From Pseudomonadota bacterium (lineage in GTDB: Bacteria; Pseudomonadota; Alphaproteobacteria; Rhizobiales; Xanthobacteraceae), in NCBI GenBank assembly GCA_023387735.1, contig JAEWHP010000035.1, positions 62,001 through 126,000 of the forward strand: DNA of 64,000 nt, in the 5' to 3' direction. The notes beneath the pieces were generated by a model. It was given only the letters and a program-made list of their open reading frames with translations. It made no database searches and had not been told where the DNA came from. The position numbers and the translations under genes were made by a program. Shown one piece after another: positions 1 through 7,325 of this stretch (position 1 is its first letter; every line of letters begins with the position of its first letter).

Positions 1-563
1 ACCGCAAAGCCCGGGCTGTTCTTGGCCGTGATCGCGACCTTGCCGACTTTTCTGGCGAAGGCTTCCGCCTTGGCGTGGGTGTCGTCAGAGGTCTGCAGGC
101 CGCGAATCAATTCGAGCAGCGCCATCAGCGGCACCGGATTGAAGAAATGCATGCCGATGAAGCGGTCGGGCCGGTCGGTCGCGGCGGCAAGTTTCGTGAT
201 CGAGATCGAGGACGTGTTGGTGGCGAGCAGCGCCCGCGGCCCCAGCTTGGTGCAGAGGTCCTTGAGGATCTTGACCTTGAGATCCTCGTTCTCGGTCGCG
301 GCCTCGATCACGAGATCGCAGCCGGAAAACTTTGCGGTGTCCGTGGTCGTGGTGATCCGCGCCAGCGCCGCCTGGCGGTCGGCGTCGGTCATCTTCTGCT
401 TGTTGACCAGCCGCTCCAGGCTGTTGGAGACCACCGACATGCCGCGCGTCAGCGCCGCGTCGGAGATGTCGGACATGACCACGGGAAGACCGGCGGCGGC
501 ACATACCTGGGCGATGCCGTTCCCCATGGTGCCCGCGCCTACGATACCGATTTGCTCGATCAT
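1..563 (-). CDS. 3-hydroxybutyryl-CoA dehydrogenase, cut by the window edge
   Basis: NAD-dependent oxidation of (S)-3-hydroxybutyryl-CoA to acetoacetyl-CoA in short-chain fatty-acid or polyhydroxybutyrate metabolism, cytosolic. The reverse strand starts MIEQIGIVGAGTMGNGIAQ, a Rossmann GxGxxG at residues 8-13. It continues with VIEAATENEDLK and LATNTSSISIT, then FIGMHFFNPVPLM, which contains the catalytic His and NP motif of the 3-hydroxyacyl-CoA dehydrogenase family, and ends at KNSPGFAV at the left edge. About 187 of the usual 290 residues are present; the C-terminal helical domain lies outside. The start is the ATG at 561-563. Seen: motifs. Known: family function. The exact chain-length preference is not shown. 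Confidence 0.93.
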   Translation of the reverse strand, partial: MIEQIGIVGAGTMGNGIAQVCAAAGLPVVMSDISDAALTRGMSVVSNSLERLVNKQKMTDADRQAALARITTTTDTAKFSGCDLVIEAATENEDLKVKILKDLCTKLGPRALLATNTSSISITKLAAATDRPDRFIGMHFFNPVPLMALLELIRGLQTSDDTHAKAEAFARKVGKVAITAKNSPGFA

Positions 564-815
564 TGCCTGATAACTCCGTTCTTGAAGGCTGGAACGCATC
601 GTTAGCAGAGCGCGGCGGGCGTCGGTAGTCCACAGGTTCGCTGCCGTGGCCGCTCACCGCGGGACCAAGCCCAACCCTGAACTGGCTCCAAGCCGGTACC
701 CGGACGGACCCGCGCCCAAAATTACAGCACCGTTCCGGGCCTCGTTGCAGGAACAATCCGGGTGGGCAGGCCTTACCATCTCCAAACACCCCCCACACCG
801 CCGACGAGATACGCC

Positions 816-1016
816 ATGACCGCCCTTCCCGTTGACCGCGCGCTCAGCATCTACGAAACCCTTGCCGATCGCACCGCGGCGAAAGGTGCCCGGGAGCAAC
901 TCTCGCAGCACCTGATGAAGATCTATCTTGAAGGTGAAAGGGACCTGCACCGGCTGACGGTTCACGGGTTGTCGTATCTTCGCGATTTCGACCGGCAGAT
1001 CGACTCGCGGAACTGA
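816..1016 (+). CDS. Small conserved-looking hypothetical protein, 66 aa
   Basis: Not recognised as a named family. The product begins MTALPVDRALSIYETLADR and is a soluble, mostly helical, charged protein with no signal peptide or cysteine motif. The reading frame extends upstream to 762, but that extension is proline-rich and lies over the divergent promoter region of the dehydrogenase, so the ATG at 816 is preferred. It is the only plausible gene between the dehydrogenase and the repeats before gor. Codon use is compatible with a real gene. No function is proposed. Confidence 0.6.
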   Translation: MTALPVDRALSIYETLADRTAAKGAREQLSQHLMKIYLEGERDLHRLTVHGLSYLRDFDRQIDSRN

Positions 1017-1052
1017 GTGGGAGGCGTGGCGACGAGTACCACATTCCGAGCC

Positions 1053-1146
1053 CGTCATGCCCGGCCCTGTGCCGGGCATCCACGTCTTTGCATTGCTTCA
1101 ACGACAGAAATACGTGGATGGCCGGGACAAGCCCGGCCATGACGAC
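1053..1146. repeat. Imperfect palindromic intergenic repeat
   Basis: Long imperfect inverted repeat: CGTCATGCCCGGCC near 1053 mirrors GGCCATGACG near 1146, and CCGGGCATCCACGT is mirrored by ACGTGGATGGCCGGG. The middle is TTTGCATTGCTTCAACGACAG. The GTCATGGCCGGG...GTGGATG style is a familiar dispersed intergenic element in Bradyrhizobiaceae. It may fold as RNA and act as an intergenic terminator or stabiliser; that role is inference. Confidence 0.65.
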
Positions 1147-1160
1147 ACGAATATGACGCC

Positions 1161-1388
1161 TTAGCTTTTCAGCGCGGCGCGCTGCTTTCGGAGCGAGTTA
1201 CGGCGGGAAATTTTCGCTTTCGCGGCGTGCACCTGTTCTGCCCGCGACAAACGTTTTCGCGGTGCGCGGCCTTCGTCCTTTGCTTCCGCGCCGACTGACG
1301 GCATCAGCGGCAAAGTAGGCTGGATCGATACAGGCTGAAGCGGTTGTGTCCGCATCGGTCCAGCAGATGGTGATCCAAGTCTAGCCAT
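1161..1388 (-). CDS. Basic small hypothetical protein, 75 aa
   Basis: Unrecognised. An open frame continues upstream to 1520, but that part lies inside a palindromic repeat, so the ATG at 1386-1388 (MARLGSPSAGPMRTQPLQ) is the more credible start. The second half is strongly basic (RAPRKRLSRAEQVHAAKAK, then SRRNSLRKQRAALKS) and could bind nucleic acid. There is no clear ribosome binding site. It could equally be non-coding sequence between two repeats, so confidence is low. Confidence 0.35.
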   Translation of the reverse strand: MARLGSPSAGPMRTQPLQPVSIQPTLPLMPSVGAEAKDEGRAPRKRLSRAEQVHAAKAKISRRNSLRKQRAALKS

Positions 1389-1426
1389 CCCTACCAACGC
1401 ACCAGGTCGCGATTGGTTCAAGATTC

Positions 1427-1528
1427 GTAGCCCGGGCGAGCCGAAGCGACCCGGGGACCGGTGATAGATACAGGTATTGTATTTGATTTGGCACCGGTCC
1501 CGGATTTCGCTGCGCTGCATCGGGCTAC
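1427..1528. repeat. GTAGCCCGG-type palindromic repeat, diverged copy
   Basis: Starts GTAGCCCGGGCGAGC and ends GCATCGGGCTAC, so the outer arms are complementary, with inner arms CCGGGGACCGGT and ACCGGTCCCGG. It belongs to the same broad family as the nearly identical copies at 18344-18423 and 52428-52507 but has a different, longer centre. It lies just past the 3' end of gor. Confidence 0.65.
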
Positions 1529-1539
1529 GGCAGTGCGCT

Positions 1540-2925
1540 CTACTCCGCCGCCTGCCTCACATGCCTTGCTGTCGGCGTCCGCATCGTCACCAGTTCTTCG
1601 GCTGCGGTCGGATGCAGCGCGATGGTCGCGTCGAAATCGGCCTTCGTCGCCTTCATCTTCACGGCGATCGCGACCACCTGGACGATCTCGGCGGCGGTGT
1701 CGCCGACGATATGGCAGCCGAGCACGCGGTCGCTCGAACCGTCGACCACGAGTTTCATCAGCACGCGGGTGTCGCGCCCGGACATCGTCGCCTTGATGGG
1801 ACGGAAATCGGCCTTGTAGATATCGACGTGGGAGAACTGCGCGCGGGCCTCGGTCTCGGTCAGGCCGACGGTGCCGACTTCGGGCTGCGAGAACACGGCC
1901 GTGGGAATCATCGCATGATCGACCTGCACCGGGCGCTTGCCGAACACGGTGTCGGCGAAGGCGTGGCCCTCGCGGATCGCGACCGGCGTCAAATTGGTGC
2001 GGTGGGTGACGTCACCGATGGCGTAGATGTTGTCGACGGACGTTTTCGACCAGCCGTCGACGGCGATGCCGCCGTTGGCCGGATTGATGGCGACGCCGGC
2101 CTTCTCGAGGCCGAGATTGGCGATGTTGGGATGGCGGCCGATCGCGAACATCACCTTCTCGGAGGCGATGCTGGAGCCGCTCGACAGATGGGTGGTGAAT
2201 TCGTGGCCGTGCCTGTCCACCTTCTCGATGGTGCAGCCGGTGATGATGGTGATGCCCTGCTTCTCCATCTCGGCGCGCACGTGCTTGCGGACGTCCTCGT
2301 CGAAGCCACGCAGGATGTTGTCGCCGCGATAGACCACGGTCACGTCGGAGCCGAAGCCCGCGAAGATGCCGGCGAATTCCAGCGCGATATAGCCGCCGCC
2401 CTGGATCACGATGCGCTTCGGCAGCTCGGTGAGATGAAACGCCTCGTTCGAGGAGATGACGTGCTCGATGCCGGGGATCTCGCGCCCGTGGTTGGGGGCG
2501 CCGCCGGTTGCGATCAGGATGTATTTTGCGGTGACCGTCTCGCCGGTCATCAGGCGCAGCGTGTGGGCGTCTTCCAGCACCGCGCGGGTCTTTGCGATGC
2601 GCGCGCCTGTTTTCTCGACATTGGCGGCGTAGATGCCCTCGAGCCGCGCGATCTCCTTGTCCTTGTTGGCGACCAGCGTCGGCCAGTCGAAGGAGGCGCT
2701 CGGAATTGTCCAGCCGAAGCCGGCCGCATCCTCGATCTCGTGCTTGACGTGCGAGCCGATCACGAACAGCTTTTTCGGCACGCAGCCTCGGATCACGCAG
2801 GTGCCGCCCATCCGGTACTCTTCAGCGACCATCACCCTGGCGCCATACCCGGCGGCGATGCGCGCGGCGCGTACGCCGCCCGAACCACCACCGATGACGA
2901 AGAGATCGACGTCGAAGTCAGCCAT
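1540..2925 (-). CDS. gor: Glutathione-disulfide reductase
   Basis: Reduces oxidised glutathione with NADPH in the cytosol. The 461-residue protein has the N-terminal FAD motif GGGSGGVRAA, the redox-active disulfide CVIRGCVPKK near residue 43, the NADPH-binding segment GGGYIALEFAG followed by arginines suited to NADPH (VVYRGDNILRGFD), the AIGRHPN and YAIGDVT FAD segments, and the C-terminal LHPTAAEE with the catalytic His-Glu of the dimer partner. Length matches class-I disulfide reductases. The CVIRGCVPKK spacing separates it from mercuric reductase and from lipoamide dehydrogenase (CLNVGC). It is followed on its 3' side by a palindromic repeat. Confidence 0.96.
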   Translation of the reverse strand: MADFDVDLFVIGGGSGGVRAARIAAGYGARVMVAEEYRMGGTCVIRGCVPKKLFVIGSHVKHEIEDAAGFGWTIPSASFDWPTLVANKDKEIARLEGIYAANVEKTGARIAKTRAVLEDAHTLRLMTGETVTAKYILIATGGAPNHGREIPGIEHVISSNEAFHLTELPKRIVIQGGGYIALEFAGIFAGFGSDVTVVYRGDNILRGFDEDVRKHVRAEMEKQGITIITGCTIEKVDRHGHEFTTHLSSGSSIASEKVMFAIGRHPNIANLGLEKAGVAINPANGGIAVDGWSKTSVDNIYAIGDVTHRTNLTPVAIREGHAFADTVFGKRPVQVDHAMIPTAVFSQPEVGTVGLTETEARAQFSHVDIYKADFRPIKATMSGRDTRVLMKLVVDGSSDRVLGCHIVGDTAAEIVQVVAIAVKMKATKADFDATIALHPTAAEELVTMRTPTARHVRQAAE

Positions 2926-2942
2926 GGTCAGCCTCGGTTTGC

Positions 2943-3010
2943 GCGAGTGGCGAACAGCGAATGGTTAGGCTATCCGGCTGCGTGCGTTCCATTCGCTACT
3001 CGCTATTCGC
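2943..3010. repeat. Inverted repeat with 22-bp arms between gor and the DUF2059 gene
   Basis: Arm one (2943-2964) reads GCGAGTGGCGAACAGCGAATGG. Arm two (2989-3010), reverse-complemented, is the same except for three positions. The 24-nt loop contains TTAGGCTATCCGGCTGCGTGCG. The arms are built from short AGCGAATGG-like units. It fills most of the gap between the DUF2059 gene (end 3022) and the gor start (2925) and would form a strong RNA hairpin on either strand. Confidence 0.7.
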
Positions 3011-3021
3011 AATTCGCCAGC

Positions 3022-3564
3022 TCAGATTTCCTTGCCGCGCTTCTTCATTTCGGCCCGGAACTGGCCGTTGATGGTCTCGGCGAACGCCTGCGCCCACTGG
3101 TTCATGTAGGACATGCTGAACTGGATCGCGCGGGGTTCGCTTGCCAGCAATTTCTGGCCGAGCGGCGACTTGTAGAACGTCACCAGGCCCTGCAGCTCCT
3201 GCTCGGTGAACTCGTTGGCATAAACCTGCGCCATGCCGTCGCCGATTTCCTTCTCGCGGCCGGCGAGGTTCTTGGCGACGATGATGGCGACCTCGTTCAG
3301 GTCCTTCTGATAATTCAGATTGCTCTGCAACAGGACGTTCTTGGTCTGCTCGACGAGGTTGGGAACGGCGTTGGCGTACATCGCGGCCGCGTTCTTCATC
3401 GTCAGGATTTCCTTGGCGGCGGCGAGCGCGGCCGGCGAAGCGGCCTTGAGCGGCTGGGCCGCAGGCGCGGGCGCATTCTTCTGCTGCGCCTGCGCCGGAA
3501 CACAGGTCAGGGCGAGCCCCAACGTGAGGCCAGCCGCCGACAAAATCCGTGAAAGGCTCTTCAT
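3022..3564 (-). CDS. DUF2059 domain-containing exported protein
   Basis: A 180-residue secreted protein of unknown function. It has a Sec signal (MKSLSRILSAAGLTLGLAL, cleavage after AQA near residue 27), an Ala/Pro linker, then a helical DUF2059 domain with the hallmark segment FTEQELQGLVTFYKSPLGQK and the following YMNQWAQ helix. Proteins of this family are periplasmic in Gram-negative bacteria, but their role is not established. The ATG at 3562-3564 is preceded by GAGGAGAATTGGT, a good ribosome binding site. It lies between rpiA upstream (gap 24 nt) and gor downstream, all on the same strand, so co-transcription with rpiA is possible. Confidence 0.88.
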   Translation of the reverse strand: MKSLSRILSAAGLTLGLALTCVPAQAQQKNAPAPAAQPLKAASPAALAAAKEILTMKNAAAMYANAVPNLVEQTKNVLLQSNLNYQKDLNEVAIIVAKNLAGREKEIGDGMAQVYANEFTEQELQGLVTFYKSPLGQKLLASEPRAIQFSMSYMNQWAQAFAETINGQFRAEMKKRGKEI

Positions 3565-3588
3565 ACCAATTCTCCTCGATTACCGGCG

Positions 3589-4281
3589 CTAGCGCCGCTC
3601 AACTACGCGAATTCCCTGTGCGCCCGCCAGGACGGCGGTGCTGGCCAGGCCGATGAACAGCCCGTGTTCAACGACGCCCGGGATCAGGCTCAGGAGGCCC
3701 GCCAGACGTGGCGCATCCGTGATGCGTCCAAGATGGGCATCGACAATCCAGTGGCCGCCATCGGTGACAAAAACGTGGCCGTCCCTGCCCTTGCGGACCC
3801 CCATTTGCCCGGAAACGCCGATTTGCGCAAATGCGTCGGCCATGGCCCGCTGGGTCGCCGCCAGCCCGAACGGAATAACCTCAACCGGCAGGGGAAAACG
3901 GCCGAGAACGTCGACCCATTTGCTGTCGTCGGCGATCACGATCATGCGATCAGACGCCGCCGCCACGATCTTCTCCCGCAACAGCGCGCCGCCGCCGCCC
4001 TTGATCAGGTCGAGCGCGTGATCGACTTCATCGGCGCCATCGACCGTGAGGTCGAGCCGGTCGATCTCGTCGAGTGTGGTCAGCGGGATTTTGCATTGCT
4101 CGGCCTGAATCCGGGTGGCTTCCGAAGTCGGCACGCCGATCACCCGCATCCCCGCAGCGACCTTTTCGCCAAGCAACTCGACAAAGTGCTTCGCGGTCGA
4201 ACCGGTGCCGAGCCCGAGCTTCATGCCGTCCTGCACGTGCTCCAGCGCACGCGCCGCCGCCTGCCGCTTCAATCCATCCAT
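3589..4281 (-). CDS. rpiA: Ribose-5-phosphate isomerase A
   Basis: Interconverts ribose-5-phosphate and ribulose-5-phosphate in the pentose phosphate and Calvin pathways. The 230-residue product shows the RpiA signatures in order: LGTGSTAKHFVE (phosphate-binding loop), VPTSEAT, LTVDGADEVD (active-site Asp pair), LIKGGGGALLREKIVA (catalytic Glu/Lys region) and VVEHGLFIG near the end. The open frame extends far upstream to 5268, but that part is the antisense of gph. The ATG at 4279-4281, MDGLKRQAAARAL, gives the family length. Divergent from gph, with about 220 bp of shared upstream DNA. Confidence 0.96.
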   Translation of the reverse strand: MDGLKRQAAARALEHVQDGMKLGLGTGSTAKHFVELLGEKVAAGMRVIGVPTSEATRIQAEQCKIPLTTLDEIDRLDLTVDGADEVDHALDLIKGGGGALLREKIVAAASDRMIVIADDSKWVDVLGRFPLPVEVIPFGLAATQRAMADAFAQIGVSGQMGVRKGRDGHVFVTDGGHWIVDAHLGRITDAPRLAGLLSLIPGVVEHGLFIGLASTAVLAGAQGIRVVERR

Positions 4282-4500
4282 GTCCACGAGCTGAATGCCT
4301 CTTGAGAACGCCGATCCGGCGGGCGCATATCTAGCGTCGTTTTGGCGGCAGGAACAGCACCATGACCGGCCCGAATCGCACCAATTGGAGCTTATACCGT
4401 CGTATTGAGCAGCCATCCGGTCGACGGGCATGGGCGGAATCAACAAGAGAGACCGCCATGGCCGCTTGCATGACGGCGCGCCGGCGGATAGCCAGTTACC

Positions 4501-5187
4501 ATGACCCTTCCCCGCACCGTTGTCTTCGATCTCGACGGCACGCTGGTCGATACCGCGCCCGACCTGATCGCCGCGCTCAATTACGTGCTCGACCGCGAGG
4601 GCATGCCCCCGGTCCCGCTGCAATCGGCGCGCAACATGATCGGCGCCGGCGCCCGCAAGCTGATCGAGCGCGGCCTCGAGGTCGACGGCCGGGCGATGAG
4701 CGTTTCCGACATCGACCGGCTGCTGCGCGATTTCATCGACTATTACGCCGCCCACATCGCCGACGAATCGCGCCCCTTCGAAGGGCTGGAGGCCGCCCTC
4801 GATGACCTCGCCGCGCAGGGCTACCAGTTTGCGGTCTGCACCAACAAGCTGGAATGGCTGTCGAAACGGCTGCTCGACGAACTCGGCCTGAGCCCGCGGT
4901 TTGCCGCGATCTGCGGCGCCGATACGTTCGGCGTCTCGAAGCCCGATCCCGTGATCCTGCAGCAGACGGTGGCGCGGGCGGGCGGGCATCTCGGCGGCAC
5001 CATCATGGTGGGCGACGCCGGTCCCGACGTCGGCGTGGCGCGGCGTGCCGGCATCCCCGTGATCGGGGTCGAGTTCGGCTATACGGACGTGCCGATCGCC
5101 GAACTGAAGCCGGACCGGCTGATCGGCCATATGCGCGACCTGCCGGCTGCCGTGCACAGCCTCGGCAAGCTCGGGTCCGGCACCTAA
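4501..5187 (+). CDS. gph: Phosphoglycolate phosphatase, HAD family
   Basis: Hydrolyses 2-phosphoglycolate, formed by Rubisco oxygenation or DNA repair, to glycolate. The 228-residue protein opens with the HAD motif I VVFDLDGTLVDTAPDL (nucleophile Asp near residue 10), has motif II in FAVCTNKLEW, the conserved lysine of motif III in GVSKPDP, and the motif IV acidic pair in MVGDAGPDVGVARRAG. Helical cap residues lie between motifs I and II. Substrate is assigned from closest family resemblance (Gph); other small-molecule HAD phosphatases are possible. The pairing with rpiA across a divergent promoter fits central carbon metabolism. Confidence 0.85.
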   Translation: MTLPRTVVFDLDGTLVDTAPDLIAALNYVLDREGMPPVPLQSARNMIGAGARKLIERGLEVDGRAMSVSDIDRLLRDFIDYYAAHIADESRPFEGLEAALDDLAAQGYQFAVCTNKLEWLSKRLLDELGLSPRFAAICGADTFGVSKPDPVILQQTVARAGGHLGGTIMVGDAGPDVGVARRAGIPVIGVEFGYTDVPIAELKPDRLIGHMRDLPAAVHSLGKLGSGT

Positions 5188-5375
5188 TTTATTGATATAG
5201 TTTAATTTATCGGAAATCTCACCGCCAGGGAAAGCGCAGCGTCCTGGCCATGCCCGCCCGGTGACCACCGCACCACAGCCGAAAGCCGTGATTGTAGCCG
5301 GCAGCCAACGTGCCTAGATTGGCAGCGACGTCGCGGTGGTCCGCGCCGACCCAGCACGCGTGCAAGGCAGTTTAA

Positions 5376-6410
5376 ATGAGCGGTTCCACGTTGCAGTCAC
5401 CCGATCAGTTGTTCCAGCCGATGGTCGATCCGTTCGGCCGGACCATCCGCTACCTGCGCGTCTCGGTGACCGACCGCTGCGACCTGCGCTGTTTCTATTG
5501 CATGTCGGAGGACATGACGTTCCTGCCCAAGGCGGACCTGCTGACGCTGGAGGAACTTGACCGGCTGTGCTCGGCATTCATCGCCAAGGGCGTGCGCAAG
5601 CTGCGCCTCACCGGCGGCGAGCCGCTGGTCCGGCGCAACGTGATGTCGCTGGTGCGCTCGCTGTCGCGTCATCTCGGCAGCGGCGCGCTCGATGAATTGA
5701 CGCTGACCACCAACGGCTCGCAACTGGCGCGTTTTGCCGCGGAACTCGCCGACTGCGGCGTCCGCCGCGTCAACGTCTCGCTCGACACGCTCGATGCACA
5801 AAAATTCCGCGCCATCACCCGCTGGGGCGATCTCGACAAGGTCCTGGCCGGAATCGAAGCCGCGCGCACGGCCGGCCTCGCCGTCAAGATCAATGCGGTG
5901 GCGCTCAAGAACCTGAACGAGGAGGAAATCCCCTCGCTGATGGAATGGGCGCACGGCAAGGGCATGGCGCTCACGCTGATCGAGGTGATGCCGATGGGCG
6001 ATATCGGCGAAGGCCGGATCGATCAGTATGTACCGCTGTCGCTGCTGCGCGCCCGCCTGGCCAAGCACTACACGCTGACTGACCTTACCGACGACACCGG
6101 CGGCCCGGCCCGCTATGTGCGCGTCAGCGAGACCGGCGGCAAGCTCGGCTTCATCACGCCGATGACGCATAATTTCTGCGAGTCCTGTAACCGGGTACGG
6201 ATCACCTGCACCGGCACGCTGCACACCTGCCTCGGCCACGAGGATGCCTCCGATTTGCGCAAACCGCTGCGGGCCTCCGCCGACAACGACCTGCTGTCGG
6301 CCGCAATCGATCGGGCCATCGGGCTGAAGCCGAAAGGCCACGACTTCATCATCGACCGCAGGCATAACCGTCCGAGCGTCAGCCGCCACATGAGCGTGAC
6401 CGGCGGCTGA
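5376..6410 (+). CDS. moaA: GTP 3',8-cyclase MoaA, molybdenum cofactor biosynthesis
   Basis: Radical-SAM enzyme that converts GTP to 3',8-cyclo-7,8-dihydro-GTP, the first step of molybdopterin synthesis. The 344-residue product carries the SAM cluster CDLRCFYC (Cys35, Cys39, Cys42), LRLTGGEPLVRR, and the second cluster region NFCESCNRVRITCTG near residues 264-278. It ends in Gly-Gly, the flexible tail needed for GTP conversion. The ATG at 5376 is retained because MoaA proteins usually begin shortly before DPFGR. The product would serve the molybdenum hydroxylase (26-30 kb) and possibly the MOSC protein (40.8 kb). The AT-rich stretch just after the gph stop (5187-5215) is a plausible promoter area. 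Confidence 0.96.
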   Translation: MSGSTLQSPDQLFQPMVDPFGRTIRYLRVSVTDRCDLRCFYCMSEDMTFLPKADLLTLEELDRLCSAFIAKGVRKLRLTGGEPLVRRNVMSLVRSLSRHLGSGALDELTLTTNGSQLARFAAELADCGVRRVNVSLDTLDAQKFRAITRWGDLDKVLAGIEAARTAGLAVKINAVALKNLNEEEIPSLMEWAHGKGMALTLIEVMPMGDIGEGRIDQYVPLSLLRARLAKHYTLTDLTDDTGGPARYVRVSETGGKLGFITPMTHNFCESCNRVRITCTGTLHTCLGHEDASDLRKPLRASADNDLLSAAIDRAIGLKPKGHDFIIDRRHNRPSVSRHMSVTGG

Positions 6411-6478
6411 ACGCGGCCGCCTGTTTTCCTTGCACGGTCCGGCGCGGATTTATCAAGCCGGCCAACGAATTGGCCGTC

Positions 6479-6640
6479 GCATCAGTTTGCCATTTTCCAA
6501 TTGACGCCGTCGTGCCGCGCTGAAATGGTGCGGCCGCTTCACGCCAGCAACGGCCGGAAACAGGCCAGTGCATCCCAAAGGTGCAATCAAGACGGCGATA
6601 GCGCAAGACGGGGAAACTTCGTTGCAATATCGCTCCAGCC
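6479..6640 (+). repeat. Leader region, copy 1 of a duplicated TRAP upstream sequence
   Basis: Lies in the 375-nt gap between moaA and the first dctQ. By eye it aligns with 8997-9146 upstream of the second dctQ. Shared blocks include TCCAATTGACG (6496-6506 and 9007-9017), TCAAGACGGC (6587-6596 and 9096-9105) and TCGTTGCAAT (near 6621 and 9130). In copy 2 the last block contains the TTG start codon of dctQ; here the same frame closes at once, and the real gene starts about 160 nt further on. The rest of the gap (6641-6785) is GC-rich and holds only the GAGGAG ribosome binding site at its end. Confidence 0.7.
6501..6529 (+). promoter_or_regulatory. Candidate promoter for the first TRAP pair
   Basis: TTGACG at 6501-6506, a 17-nt spacer and AATGGT at 6524-6529. 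The same geometry, TTGACG, 17 nt and TTTGGT, occurs in the second leader at 9012-9040. Conservation of hexamers and spacing between otherwise diverged leaders supports a promoter; the -10 element is weak, as is common in alphaproteobacteria. Confidence 0.4.
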
Positions 6641-6785
6641 AATGAGCTGTGGATCTGCGCGTCGCGCGGCAGCAAGCCTGCGCGTTCGACGCGCGGCCGC
6701 AGCCTGGCGCGTCAGAAGCGAGGTGGCGACGCAATACTGAACAGGATTTCCGGCAAGCGTCGATGGCGCGTCCGAGGAGAGTACG

Positions 6786-7325
6786 ATGCGGCCATTGCTG
6801 GCACTGAGTAATTTCATCGATTTTCTGAATGAGAAACTGGGCGGCGTCTGCAACTGGCTTGTACTCGGGGCCTGCGTGGTTAGCGCCGCGAACGCGATGA
6901 TCCGATACGCGTTCGGCTATTCGTCCAACGCCTGGCTCGAATTGCAGTGGTACATGTTCGCCGTATTCGTGATGTTCGGCGCCTCCTATACCTTCAAGAA
7001 GAACGAGCACGTTCGCGTCGAAATCTTCTATCTCATGCTCTCCGAGCGCGGACAGCTCTGGCTCGACATGATCGGAACGCTGTTCTTCCTGATCCCGTCC
7101 TGCCTGCTGCTCGCCTATCTGTCCTGGCCGTTCTTCCTCCAGTCCTACGAGGTCAGTGAGATCTCGAGCAATGCCGGCGGCCTGGTCCGCTGGCCGATCA
7201 AGGCCGTCGTGCCCATCGGCTTTATGTTCCTGGCGCTGCAAGGCGTCTCCGAGGTGATCAAGCGCATCGCTGCACTGAACGGGTATGTCGTCATCGATGC
7301 GAAGTACGAGAGGCCGACCCAATGA
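6786..7325 (+). CDS. TRAP transporter small permease subunit (DctQ type), copy 1
   Basis: Four-helix membrane subunit of a tripartite ATP-independent periplasmic importer, 179 residues. Helices fall near residues 14-35, 50-68, 90-112 and 135-155. Typical DctQ features are the N-terminal SSNAWLELQWYMFAVFVMFG and the basic KKNEHVRVEI loop before helix 3. It is clearly paralogous to the product at 9132-9713 (shared SSNAWLELQW, NEHxRxxI, FFLIP, SNAGGL and VIKRIA). The ATG at 6786 follows CGAGGAGAGTACG. Its stop overlaps the dctM start (ATGA), indicating translational coupling. Confidence 0.92.
   Translation: MRPLLALSNFIDFLNEKLGGVCNWLVLGACVVSAANAMIRYAFGYSSNAWLELQWYMFAVFVMFGASYTFKKNEHVRVEIFYLMLSERGQLWLDMIGTLFFLIPSCLLLAYLSWPFFLQSYEVSEISSNAGGLVRWPIKAVVPIGFMFLALQGVSEVIKRIAALNGYVVIDAKYERPTQ

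Noticed and set aside
762..815. N-terminal extension of the small protein upstream of 816
   Set aside because: Proline-rich, no ribosome binding site, and overlaps the presumed promoter of the divergent dehydrogenase.
1477..3552. Very long open frame on the plus strand opposite gor and the DUF2059 gene
   Set aside because: Antisense frame produced by high GC at third codon positions; the product is His/Asp/Arg-rich and shows no domain, whereas the minus strand has clear gor motifs.
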